From: a bacterium
Lineage (GTDB): Bacteria > Sysuimicrobiota > Sysuimicrobiia > Sysuimicrobiales > Segetimicrobiaceae
Direction of reading: 5' to 3'
DNA: 42,666 bases
Assembly: GCA_035295165.1 (NCBI GenBank)
Contig: DATGJN010000044.1
Span: forward strand, 1 to 42,666
Under the pieces are notes generated by a model. It was not told the DNA's origin. It saw nothing but the letters and a program-made list of their open reading frames with translations, and did not search any database. The position numbers and the translations under genes were made by a program. This document shows positions 1 through 8,116 of this stretch, piece after piece. Every line of letters starts with the position of its first letter. The stretch's first letter is position 1.

Positions 1-18
1 GCTGTCCTCGAGGGTCAC
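1..18 (-). CDS. Possible first codons of a gene that runs off the left edge
   Basis: Read on the minus strand, a strong ribosome-binding site (GGAAGGAGG) lies about 8 bases before a GTG codon at position 18. The codons that follow would begin Met-Thr-Leu-Glu-Asp-Ser before the window ends. Six codons are too few to name a product. The call rests only on the ribosome-binding site and the spacing. Confidence 0.3.
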
Positions 19-480
19 GTCCGTCTCCCTCCTTCCGAAACCCGCCAGGTCTCGGTTGGAGTATTCGGAGGCTGGACTGTGACCCTCTTGCTGTCACGGG
101 AGGTAGCCCTCCAAGTGTTAACACTACGTCCAAACAGTACATTCTAGGGCGACGGTGACGAACGCCGGGACGTGCGGCGACAAGCACTCTGCAGGACGTG
201 TGGTTGGATTGGCTCCTCGACCAACTTTCACTCGCGGCTCCTTACGAAACGGCGATACGAGCTCGGTGGAGATCGCGAGTCAGTTCGCTGATGAGATGCT
301 TCGCTCCCTATGCTTGGTTTGTTCTGCGGGTAACACTCGTACTTATGCTTGCGACCCGGTGCAACCTGGTCAAATGGTTACCGACGAATCTGCTGGATGT
401 CCAATACCTCTACTGCCTTCCCTTTTGCATGGTGTTTTCTTCAGATGACCTTTTGCATCAGACCCTCGCACCGCTGCTTC
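19..480. other. Intergenic stretch with a 12-bp palindrome
   Basis: No convincing gene is seen here; the reading frames that are open carry no recognisable protein. At 114-125 there is a perfect 12-bp palindrome (AGTGTTAACACT), preceded by a short hairpin (GGAGG-TAGC-CCTCC). Both lie upstream of the possible minus-strand gene start at position 18, so an operator is conceivable. This is inference only. The right part, up to about 480, may be DNA into which the IS remnant inserted or against which it was truncated. Confidence 0.4.
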
Positions 481-1530
481 CGGTATCAGGAATGCGGCAT
501 TCATGGGCTCACGGACCGCAGCCGGCGTCCGTATCGCTACGCCAACCAACTGCCCTTTCAAGTCGAGAACTACATTCTCAATGTGAAGCGCGAGCACGCC
601 AGCTGGGGGGCGCGGAAAATTCGCGAGCGCTTGACGCGCCGGTTCTCAGGGATTCCCCTCCCCGCGAAGAGCACGATCCATGCGGTGCTGGATCGCCACG
701 GCCTGGTGGCGCGTCGCGGTCGGAGGCGTCGTCAGGCTCAGGGCACCCCCTTGTCGCTCGGGCACCGCCCGAACGAATTGTGGTGCACCGATTACAAAGG
801 CGAGTTCCTCCTGGGGAATCACCACTACTGCTATCCGCTAACGGTCACCGACCACGCCAGCCGGTTTCTGCTGGCCTGCGAAGCGCTCTCGTCCACCAAA
901 GAAACCTACGCGTTTACGGTGTTTGAGCGGCTGTTTCACGAGCACGGGCTCCCCGCCAACATCCGGAGCGATAACGGCATCCCGTTCTCGTCTGCGCACG
1001 CCTTATTTAACTTGAGTGGGCTGGCGGTCTGGTGGTTACGCCTCGGCATTGGCATCGAACGCGTCCAGCCCGGCCATCCCCAACAGAACGGCCGTCATGA
1101 ACGCATGCACCTCACGTTGAAGAACGAAGCCACCAAGCCCGCCGCGGCCAACTTCCTTCAGCAGCAGGCCCGCTTTGACACATTCATCGACATCTTCAAC
1201 AACGAACGCCCGCACGAAGCGCTGGATATGAAATGTCCGGCGGAAGCCTACCACCCTTCCCCACGTCCCTATACGGGCTTGCCGGATATCGATTATCCTT
1301 TCCACGACAAGACCATCGTGGTCACGCGGTGCGGTCGCATCTGTCTGGGCACCACGAAGATCAACTTCAGCCAGGTCTTTGCGGGACAAGCCGTCGGCAT
1401 GAAAGAAGTGTATGATGACATCTGGCTGGTCAGCTTTATGGATTATGCCTTGGGATACTTTGATCTGGAGACACGAGTACTCGAACCGCTCGAAAATCCG
1501 TTCGGCCCGAAAGTGTTACCCATGTCTTAG
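481..1530 (+). pseudogene. IS481-family transposase, N-terminally truncated
   Basis: Recognisable protein starts at RYQECGIHGL, the linker after the N-terminal helix-turn-helix of IS481 transposases. It continues through an integrase core: first Asp in CTDYKGEF, second Asp in RSDNGIPF, catalytic Glu in QQNGRHERMH. The frame then stays open to a TAG at 1528-1530. The usual first 40-50 residues with the DNA-binding helix-turn-helix are absent. An ATG at 349 is in frame, but the residues it would add resemble nothing. The element is therefore probably unable to transpose on its own, although the catalytic triad is intact. Confidence 0.8.
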
Positions 1531-1552
1531 GTACAAAGTGTCACCTATGTCT
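1510..1552 (+). repeat. Imperfect direct repeat at the IS481 right end
   Basis: AAAGTGTTACCCATGTCT (1510-1527) and AAAGTGTCACCTATGTCT (1535-1552) differ at two positions and are 25 bases apart. The first copy overlaps the last codons of the transposase. In IS481 elements such copies are the transposase-binding part of the terminal repeat. Confidence 0.6.
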
Positions 1553-1573
1553 CCGGGTTGGACCTACTAGGTC

Positions 1574-1649
1574 TGGCGCGCCCGGAGGGATTCGAACCCC
1601 CGACCCGCTGCTTCGAAGGCAGCTGCTCTATCCCCTGAGCTACGGGCGC
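1574..1649 (-). tRNA. tRNA-Arg (anticodon UCG)
   Basis: A 76-nt cloverleaf can be drawn. The 7-bp acceptor stem GCGCCCG/CGGGCGC has a G discriminator and an encoded CCA. The anticodon loop is CTTCGAA, giving anticodon TCG (reads CGA), and the T-loop is GGTTCGAATCC. It is transcribed on the minus strand, with its 3' end facing the IS481 remnant. tRNA 3' ends are common integration targets, but I see no second copy of this 3' end in the window. Confidence 0.97.
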
Positions 1650-2002
1650 GGAAGCCCTTGCTGTTATTGAGTTTCCGAAGGGATGGATAGACAGGCCGCC
1701 CTATTTTGGCGTGAGCGTCTGTCTCTTTTTCACCCCTCTTCATCTGCCATTGTATCAAAAAGCCATCCACCGCCAGGGTATGTCCGTTCCTCGACATTGA
1801 CACCCGGATCGCGAATGTGGTCTCGCCATCGATGGGCGTTGCCACTACCTACCCGCTCAACATGCGCTAAAACCTGATCGCAACTAGCGCGCGTAGATTA
1901 CTCGTCTGGTTACCGCTCGCAAGTGACGACGGTAGTTGTGTTTGTAACTAGCAGGTCACTCCAGTTCGGGCTGGCCACCACAACTGTGTCTGCGGGAATC
2001 CC
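1650..2002. other. Intergenic region between tRNA-Arg and the GGDEF gene
   Basis: No supported gene. The only longer minus-strand frame (ending at 1567) reads straight through the tRNA and gives the typical mistranslated-tRNA peptide. The base composition is less GC-rich than in the neighbouring genes. A stem-loop near 1934-1985 is listed separately. Confidence 0.5.
1934..1985 (-). terminator. Weak stem-loop downstream of the GGDEF gene
   Basis: AGTTGTG (1934-1940) can pair with CACAACT (1979-1985), enclosing a smaller hairpin CCAG-TTCGGG-CTGG (1961-1974). It begins 17 bases after the stop codon of the diguanylate cyclase. There is no T-run, so if it ends transcription it is not a classical intrinsic terminator. 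Confidence 0.25.
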
Positions 2003-3568
2003 CTACACCGCCACTTCTACCCGCGCACGGCCATTCTGCTTGGCGCGGTACAACGCCGAGTCAGCGGCCCGGAGGAGCGCCTTACCGTTCGTCCCATGCG
2101 TGGGGAACACAGCGACGCCGACGGAAATGGTGATGGAGCCAAGCGCCTCGCCCCGGTGCCGTACGTGAAGGTCCGCCGCGACTGTGCGAAGCTGTTCGGC
2201 GCGGTCGAGCGCCTCCTTGTGTGTCGCCTCAGACAGGATCAGGGTGAACTCTTCACCACCGTAGCGGCACGCGATGTCCTCCTTGCGGCTATTGGCTAGG
2301 AGAAGCGCCCCGAAGGCTGAGAGCACTGCATCACCGGCCTCGTGCCCGTAGGTATCATTAAAGAGCTTGAAGAAGTCGATATCGAGCATTACCACCGCCA
2401 TGCCGGCGGATCGCCGCAGCGACCGGTGGATCTCGCGCTCGAGCGACTCTTCCATATAGCGGCGATTGAACAGTCCGGTGAGCGGGTCCCGGATGGACTG
2501 TGCACGAAGGGTGTCCCTGAGTCGCAGGTTGGTGATCGCCGGTCCGATCTGGCTGGCGAGCGTGACAGCCAAGCGCTCGCGGGCTGCCCAGACGCCGTCG
2601 TGGACGTCGTTGCGTCCCGACTGAGCAGTCCATTTTAGATGCAGCAATCCGAGGCTCTCGTTCTGCGCCGCGATCGGCACGCAGAGCGAGATTCCGGGGG
2701 CGTCGCCGAGGTGGGGACAGACGACGCCGGCGGCGCGTTCGCTGAAGTGAGCATGACCTCGGCGCAACGCCCAGCAATCGTCCGGCGTCATAGTCGCCGC
2801 CCGACCGTCGGACTCGCCCCAGGCAGAGACCTGCTCCAAGACGTCTCGCGACGGACTCACGATGAAGAGCGTGCCTGCCGCCTCCGGGAAGCACTGCGGG
2901 CCGAACCGTTCGAACACCGCGTACGCCTCCGTGGTCGTCATCGAAGTTTGCAGCAGCTCCGCGAGTTCGTCCAGGAGCGCCGCCTCACGGTTTCGCTGCT
3001 CGCGCTCGAGCACGCGGCCGATCTGCGTACCGGCGATTGCGATCGTCTCGAGAAACACGCGGTCCTGCTCTCTGATTTCGGCCGAGAAGAACTCCATGAC
3101 CGCAGCCATTTGGCCTGCCGCCTCAACCGGGATCGCGCACCCGGTCTTGAGACCGGCGGCCTCGAGCGACTGACAGCGCGGGTCTTGCGGCTCACTCAAG
3201 GCCGCCGCCCAGGTCGGCCGGCCGGTCGCCAGGACCTGTCCGGGCAGCCCCTCGCCGGGAGCCAGACGTAGCGTCGCGGTCGCCTGCCGGAAGAGGCGGC
3301 GCCGATGGGGCTCGTCCGTGTACCAGGCTTGCGCGGACTCCAACGTAACACCGTCCGTCTGTTTGGACACGAGCCACACGTGCCCGACGGCCCAGCCCGT
3401 GGATCGGCAGATCAGCTCAAGCACCGATCGGAACACTTCGCTGGACGTCCCGCCCTCGTTGGCTATGGTAGCAGCTTCCTCGAGTAATCGCACCAGCGCG
3501 GATTCACGCCTGAGCGCCTCCTCAGCCCGCTGCCGCTCCTGAGTCCGCGTCGACACGCGCTTGCGCAC
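2003..3568 (-). CDS. Diguanylate cyclase with two GAF-like domains, probably missing its N-terminal sensor
   Basis: The 521-residue frame makes cyclic di-GMP from two GTP. A short helical stretch (about 1-35) is followed by two GAF-like sensor domains (about 40-190 and 200-345) and a GGDEF domain (about 355-521). DPLTGLFNRRY is at 361-371 and an intact GGEEF active site at 437-441. RKED at 428-431 matches the RxxD inhibitory site, so product feedback is likely. The start chosen is a GTG. The frame is open a further 28 codons upstream (to 3652, after a TGA) without an ATG, and there it encodes a hydrophobic segment (SFALLLAGLAASF) that looks like the end of a membrane helix. The gene therefore seems to have lost a membrane sensor domain. 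It follows adenylate kinase on the same strand, 165 bp away. Confidence 0.88.
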   Translation of the reverse strand: MRKRVSTRTQERQRAEEALRRESALVRLLEEAATIANEGGTSSEVFRSVLELICRSTGWAVGHVWLVSKQTDGVTLESAQAWYTDEPHRRRLFRQATATLRLAPGEGLPGQVLATGRPTWAAALSEPQDPRCQSLEAAGLKTGCAIPVEAAGQMAAVMEFFSAEIREQDRVFLETIAIAGTQIGRVLEREQRNREAALLDELAELLQTSMTTTEAYAVFERFGPQCFPEAAGTLFIVSPSRDVLEQVSAWGESDGRAATMTPDDCWALRRGHAHFSERAAGVVCPHLGDAPGISLCVPIAAQNESLGLLHLKWTAQSGRNDVHDGVWAARERLAVTLASQIGPAITNLRLRDTLRAQSIRDPLTGLFNRRYMEESLEREIHRSLRRSAGMAVVMLDIDFFKLFNDTYGHEAGDAVLSAFGALLLANSRKEDIACRYGGEEFTLILSEATHKEALDRAEQLRTVAADLHVRHRGEALGSITISVGVAVFPTHGTNGKALLRAADSALYRAKQNGRARVEVAV

Positions 3569-3733
3569 CTCCGCGAAACTCGCCGCGAGCCCTGCGAGGA
3601 GCAGAGCGAACGATCTGGGTTGACCGGGAGTTTCGTGACACCGAGTACTTGTTCAGCGGTCCACGAGACCGTCCTATCAATCCAGGGAACCCGCGCGAGC
3701 GTGACTGGCCGCGCTCCGCCGGTCCGGATGCCT

Positions 3734-4477
3734 CTACGTCAAGCCCGACGGCAAGCCCCGGGCGTTTCGGGATCGCGCGGACTCCCAAATGGCATCGTAG
3801 ACGTCTTCGGGGGATCGCTCGGCGTCCACGGGCAGCAGTAGCCCTCGCTGCCGGTAGTGCTCGATCAGCGGGGCGGTCTGCTCGCGAAACACGCGGAAGC
3901 GGTGAAGTGCGGTGTCTGGCGCGTCGTCCCGGCGAGACACCAATTCCGCGCCGTCAAGGTCGCAGCGCCCCGGGACGGCCGGCGGTCGGAAGTCAACATG
4001 GTAGATGGCGCCGCAGACCGGGCAGAGCCGCCGGCCCGTGAGGCGACGCAGTAACGCGTCCTGACGGATCTCGAAATGCACCACGGCGTCCAACCGGCGG
4101 CCCCGATCTGCCAGGAAGCGGCCCAGAATGTCGGCCTGCGCTGGGGTCCGTGGGTAGCCGTCGAGGACCCACCCACCGCCGCCTTCGGCCGCGAGGAGCG
4201 CGGCTTGAATCACTGCATCGACGATCTCGTCGGGCACCAAGTCCCCCGCCCGCATCGACGCGAGCGCGCGGCGCCCGTATTCCGTATGGTCCCGCACCGC
4301 CTGGCGAAGGATGTCGCCCGGCGAGATATGGCGAAGCCCGGCGCGCGCCTGAAATACCTTGGCGAGCGTCCCCTTCCCCGCACCGGGAGGACCGAGGAAC
4401 ACGAGGCTCGTGGGCGGACGCTGCGCGGGATCGGCCATGCCGGGCGGAGACGAGTCACGTCCCTGCGATTCCGTCAT
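3734..4477 (-). CDS. adk: Adenylate kinase
   Basis: The 247-residue protein interconverts ATP plus AMP and two ADP in the cytosol. The P-loop GPPGAGKGT is at 29-37 and DGYPRT at 106-111. A LID domain has a zinc-binding pattern of C152, C155, C172 and D175, as in many Gram-positive and deep-branching adenylate kinases. The start at 4477 is supported by GGGAGG seven bases upstream. The N-terminal 20 residues before the core are longer than usual. The AMP-site motif normally written STGD reads SPGD (52-55), so a Thr that contacts AMP is replaced by Pro. The gene is not in a ribosomal-protein operon, where adk usually sits, so it may be a second copy. Confidence 0.93.
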   Translation of the reverse strand: MTESQGRDSSPPGMADPAQRPPTSLVFLGPPGAGKGTLAKVFQARAGLRHISPGDILRQAVRDHTEYGRRALASMRAGDLVPDEIVDAVIQAALLAAEGGGGWVLDGYPRTPAQADILGRFLADRGRRLDAVVHFEIRQDALLRRLTGRRLCPVCGAIYHVDFRPPAVPGRCDLDGAELVSRRDDAPDTALHRFRVFREQTAPLIEHYRQRGLLLPVDAERSPEDVYDAIWESARSRNARGLPSGLT

Positions 4478-4745
4478 GGTTGCCCTCCCAACCGGCCGCC
4501 ATCCCTGTGACGAAGACGCCGACTGGCATCTCCGATGCGAGATGGCGCTATCTCGGGATGCGCGTGTGTCGTGGCGATCGCGGCTTGAGAATCGCTGAGA
4601 CTACCTGACTGTACTGATTCTACCCCGGCGGCACCCGGGCTCAATCCACCGGCCGGTCAGAGTTTTCACCAGCGGAGTATCACCGGTCCGCGCGAGCGCC
4701 AGCTCCGCGTCCGCGGGGCCGGGAGGAGCGGCGCGGAGGGCCGCT
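4478..4745. other. Intergenic region upstream of adk
   Basis: Between the adenylate kinase start and the end of the hydrolase gene, both on the minus strand, I see no gene and no strong hairpin. The promoter of adk should lie here, but no consensus -10/-35 pair stands out. Confidence 0.4.
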
Positions 4746-6047
4746 CTAATTCGGTAGAGGCGGCCACGCCAGAGTGACATCGCGGTTCGGGTCATACGGG
4801 ACGACGCTGTACGTCTCGTCCACGCCGCGGGCGATCTGCACGTCCACATAGGTGGTCTCGTTGGGGCGCACGAGCGAGGCCAGCGCCCCCGCGACCGGGT
4901 AATCAACGTCCCGATAGTCGATGAATCGACTCCCGCTCCGCGCCTCAATGTGCACAACGTGCGGGCTCGTGGTCATGAACCGCCCGTAGTTGACGTAGAA
5001 CGCCACCGAGGACGGTTCGGCCTCGTTCTGTATCGGCTGGTGCGGCTCCAGCGCATCGCTCACCGCGGACGCGTTGCCCTGTTGATCGCCGAGCAGAACC
5101 AGGTGGTCGGGCACGGGCCTCGCGCCCCCGTCGCGCACACGGAAGACGATCATCGCGTTGGCCTCGTTCGGGTTCTGCTGCGTCCAGCGCGCGGTCTGCG
5201 CGGCCCAATCGGCGGCGACGGTCTGGTACCCGGCCGCATCGCCCACCGCGAGCGCCTGGAGGAGCGCGGCGAACGGTGGGTCGGTCGCCGCGCGGACGTT
5301 CCCGATGATCCCGCCGTGGGTATACCCCGGCACGACGAGGTGCGGGGTGGGCTTCGACGTCGAAACGACGCGCAGACGGGGAGACGCCGCCTGGGGATCC
5401 GCGTCGACTACCGTGTAGTTGAGGTTGGCGCCGCATATTCGGACGATGCTGTCGGACCCGCGCTCTCCGACCTGCCAGAACACCTCGCCCGCGAACCCGC
5501 CATGGTTGTCGCCGCCGAGACTGAAAGACCATACCGGGTCCAGCCGGCCCGCGTTGGCCGCGTCGAGCCACTCGGTGTTGAGGGTCCACAGAAAGCTGCT
5601 GCCATAGTCGAGATCGGCCAGGACCTGCGCGCCGACCGCGGACTGCTCCACGACGTCGCGAAACAGCCGGGCGATGATGGTGCGTCCGACCTGCGCCAGG
5701 GTGGACCCGTGGTTCGCCCCGGCGAAGGTCACCAGGTGCGACGGCAGCGGCCGTCCCGCGCGCACGCGGTTCAGGATCCACCGCCGCGCGACGATCGCCC
5801 CGGTGGAGTGGCAGAGGACGGCGGTCCGGGTGATCGTCCCCCCGCCGGCTTCGAACTGCGTCACGTGGTCCTCGAGGGCCCCGGCCAGGTCGTCGCACGT
5901 GACGGCGTCGTCGAGCGAGAGGAACGCGGAGAGCAGGATGTTGCTGTTCGGGATCCCCTGTGCGGAGAGCAGCGCCGGGAACTGCCCGTACGCGCTCAAC
6001 TGGCGGACGCTGTACCCGTGCACGAGGAGCACATGATCCACCGCCAT
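4746..6047 (-). CDS. Alpha/beta-hydrolase, lipase/esterase-like
   Basis: 434 residues. The N-terminus (VDHVLLVHGYSV, residues 3-14) is a typical first beta strand with the HG oxyanion motif. The nucleophile elbow is C79-H-S-T-G83, with Ser81 the likely nucleophile; this is a GxSxG variant with Cys in the first position, and AGANHG follows. This resembles class-2 lipase or PGAP1-like esterases. The last 150 residues look like a separate beta-rich domain. No signal peptide is seen from this start. The frame stays open 44 codons further upstream, but the ATG at 6047 has GGGAGG six bases before it, so it is preferred. The gene is divergent from the first creatininase gene. The substrate is unknown. 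Confidence 0.85.
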   Translation of the reverse strand: MAVDHVLLVHGYSVRQLSAYGQFPALLSAQGIPNSNILLSAFLSLDDAVTCDDLAGALEDHVTQFEAGGGTITRTAVLCHSTGAIVARRWILNRVRAGRPLPSHLVTFAGANHGSTLAQVGRTIIARLFRDVVEQSAVGAQVLADLDYGSSFLWTLNTEWLDAANAGRLDPVWSFSLGGDNHGGFAGEVFWQVGERGSDSIVRICGANLNYTVVDADPQAASPRLRVVSTSKPTPHLVVPGYTHGGIIGNVRAATDPPFAALLQALAVGDAAGYQTVAADWAAQTARWTQQNPNEANAMIVFRVRDGGARPVPDHLVLLGDQQGNASAVSDALEPHQPIQNEAEPSSVAFYVNYGRFMTTSPHVVHIEARSGSRFIDYRDVDYPVAGALASLVRPNETTYVDVQIARGVDETYSVVPYDPNRDVTLAWPPLPN

Positions 6048-6261
6048 GCTTGCCTCCCGAGACCCGCGAAAGCGCGGAAGATCCGAACCGGATGCGCCGG
6101 TTTGCGGTCGCTCGGTGTTGTGCCCCGCTCGTTCGCCCCACAGACGGATCGTCGCCGGGCGCGCCGGGAGCAAGGGCACGGCCGCGGATGCGGGGAAGCA
6201 GACACCGATTCACCGCCATCATCCGCCGGACCCCACGCGTCCGCGCACTTAGGAGGAGACG

Positions 6262-7140
6262 ATGTCCACAAGCGTCCGCGAGGCTGTCGCGCGACAGTAC
6301 CGGTACGAGCTCCTGACGTGGCCCGAGATCAACGAGGCCGTGGCACTCAAGAAGGTCGTGATCCTCCCGGTCGGCTCCACCGAACAACACGCCCCTCACC
6401 TGCCGCTGGACGTCGACGCGAAGCTCAGCGCCTCGGTCGTCTACGAGGCGGGACGGCGCGCCCCGGAGGAGATCCTCGTGCTGCCGCCGGTCGCGTACGG
6501 CTACTGCCACCACGTGATGGACTTCCCCGGCACGATCAACATCGAGCCCTCGACGTTCGTCAAGTTCCTGCTCGACATTACGCGCTCGGTCGCCTACCAC
6601 GGTTTCAAACGCATCATCGTCGTCAACGGCCACGGCTCGAACCACCCGCTGGTCGAGGAGGTGGGCCGACAGACGAACCTCCAGACGGACGCGCTGTGCG
6701 TGACGTTGAGCTGGTGGCAACTCGTCGGCGCCTTCTGGAACAAGGAACTGCGTACATCCGTGATCCCGGGCGGGTGCTCGCACGCGTGCGAGCTTGAGAC
6801 CTCGATGTACCTGCACGTGGACAAGGCGAACGTCCGGGAACCGCTGATCGAGGGGCGCATGCCGGAGTATACGCACCTCCCCGGAGAGAGCGAGTGGCAC
6901 TACACGGATCTCGCGGCCCCGAACGGGCCTGCGACGCTCGTGGAGTGGACGTCCACGTACACGAAGACCGGCGTGATCGGCGAGGCGGACAAGGGGACGC
7001 CGGAGAAGGGTCGCCGCGTGTTCGACCACGCCGTCACGCGGACGCTCGAGATGGTGCGCTGGTTTCGGACGCGCTCGGCGCCGCCGCGCCACGACCACCA
7101 CGCGGTCGCGCCGACGTTCCCGCTGCCGTTCGGCTGGTAG
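6262..7140 (+). CDS. Creatininase-family amidohydrolase (paralogue 1)
   Basis: 292 residues, the usual length for the family of metal-dependent amidases that includes creatininase, the FAPy deformylase ArfB and the mycofactocin protein MftE. Conserved blocks seen are GSTEQHAPHLPLDVD (metal-binding Glu, His, Asp), DFPGT, VNGHGSN (His ligand) and SHACELETS. AGGAGG lies six bases before the ATG. It ends tail-to-tail with paralogue 2, only six bases apart. Together with the peptide-type transporters and deacylases on the other strand it suggests breakdown of small cyclic amides or N-formyl compounds. The exact substrate cannot be read from the sequence. Confidence 0.93.
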   Translation: MSTSVREAVARQYRYELLTWPEINEAVALKKVVILPVGSTEQHAPHLPLDVDAKLSASVVYEAGRRAPEEILVLPPVAYGYCHHVMDFPGTINIEPSTFVKFLLDITRSVAYHGFKRIIVVNGHGSNHPLVEEVGRQTNLQTDALCVTLSWWQLVGAFWNKELRTSVIPGGCSHACELETSMYLHVDKANVREPLIEGRMPEYTHLPGESEWHYTDLAAPNGPATLVEWTSTYTKTGVIGEADKGTPEKGRRVFDHAVTRTLEMVRWFRTRSAPPRHDHHAVAPTFPLPFGW

Positions 7141-7146
7141 ATCGGG

Positions 7147-8004
7147 CTACGTCTTCGCGATCCAGGGCGGCTGCTGCGGCTGGACCTGGTGCGGCACCCG
7201 GGGCTTCACCGGGCGGGCGCGGAGCTCGCGGCAGATCTCGACGAGCTCCCGGCCGCCGGCCTCGATGATGTGTTGGCCCTTCGCCTTGGTGCCCTTGGTC
7301 GGGTCGCCCTTGACGCCGTTCCGGGTGTCCATGCTCCAGTACTCCGTCATGTAGACGGGGTTCTTGAACGACGGATCCGGCTTGCGGCCGGCGAGGTCGC
7401 CCCAGAAGTGCGGCGACCGGGTGTACGTGGCGTCCTTGGCGGCGCGCGCCATCTTGACCCGCGTCTCATCCACGGCCAGGTACACGGATGTCTCGGCCTC
7501 GCACGCGTGGGACGTGACGTCGGACTCGCGCTCGGCGTTGAAGACGTCGCGGACGTCCTGCAGGTCCCACCAGGACGTGTAGGCACAGTGCACGTCCGGC
7601 CGCTCCACGATCGTCAGGCGCGCCGCCATGTCGAGGAGCGGCCGGTTGCTGCCGTGGCCGTTGACGATCAGGATCTTTCGGAAGCCATGATGCGCGAGAC
7701 TCCGCGTGATGTCCACGACGTACTCGACGAACGTGGTCCAACGGATCGTAAGGGTGCCCGGGAAGTCGATGTGGTGCGGGCTGTAGCCGAATCGGACGCA
7801 CGGCAGCAGCACAATCTCGTCCGGCGCGAGCTGCGCGGCGCGCTCGCAGATCGCCGAGACGATGACGACGTCCGCGTCCACGGGCAGGTGCGGCCCGTGG
7901 TCCTCGATCATGCCCGCCGGCAGCAGCGCGACCCGTCCCGCCCGCACGGCGTCGTTGATCTCTTCCCACGTCAGGTGCTCGTATAGGTACGGCAGTTTCG
8001 CCAT
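7147..8004 (-). CDS. Creatininase-family amidohydrolase (paralogue 2)
   Basis: 285 residues, clearly homologous to the neighbouring convergent gene (shared HxxDFPGT, TFVxxxxDITRSxAxHGF, VNGHGSN, SHACExETSxYLxVD). The first metal-binding block reads PAGMIEDHGPHLPVDAD, with Glu, His and Asp kept but the usual GS(T/x)E opening changed to GMIE. It is the last gene of the minus-strand array and starts 112 bp after the stop of the upstream DppC-like permease, so it is probably co-transcribed with the transporter. A purine-rich GGGGG ribosome-binding site precedes the ATG at 8004. The divergence between the paralogues suggests different substrates or two steps of one route. Confidence 0.93.
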   Translation of the reverse strand: MAKLPYLYEHLTWEEINDAVRAGRVALLPAGMIEDHGPHLPVDADVVIVSAICERAAQLAPDEIVLLPCVRFGYSPHHIDFPGTLTIRWTTFVEYVVDITRSLAHHGFRKILIVNGHGSNRPLLDMAARLTIVERPDVHCAYTSWWDLQDVRDVFNAERESDVTSHACEAETSVYLAVDETRVKMARAAKDATYTRSPHFWGDLAGRKPDPSFKNPVYMTEYWSMDTRNGVKGDPTKGTKAKGQHIIEAGGRELVEICRELRARPVKPRVPHQVQPQQPPWIAKT

Positions 8005-8116
8005 CGTCGCCCCCTTCTGCGTTCAGTCGGTGCGCAACCGGACGACCGCTGCGGCGGCCGCCGAGCGGGAGCCGGCCTCCGCGTGAACCCGCAGCGCGAC
8101 CCGCCGGAGGGTCGGC

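Larger units (their letters stand above)
481..1560 (+). mobile_element. 5'-truncated IS481-family insertion sequence
   Basis: The stretch contains the C-terminal three quarters of an IS481-type DDE transposase followed by what looks like the right end of the element. The right end carries an 18-bp imperfect direct repeat (1510-1527 and 1535-1552, 16 of 18 identical), a pattern typical of IS481 termini. I find no matching inverted copy on the left, so the left end is missing. The right boundary near 1560 is approximate; only about 13 bases separate it from the 3' end of tRNA-Arg. Confidence 0.7.

Noticed and set aside
1567-1845. Minus-strand frame ending in the tRNA
   Set aside because: Its C-terminus is the standard mistranslation of a tRNA-Arg gene; no support for the upstream part.
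4945-7101. Long overlapping frames across the hydrolase and creatininase genes on both strands
   Set aside because: They are rich in Arg, Pro and Gly with no domain, and lie antisense or out of frame to clearly recognisable genes.
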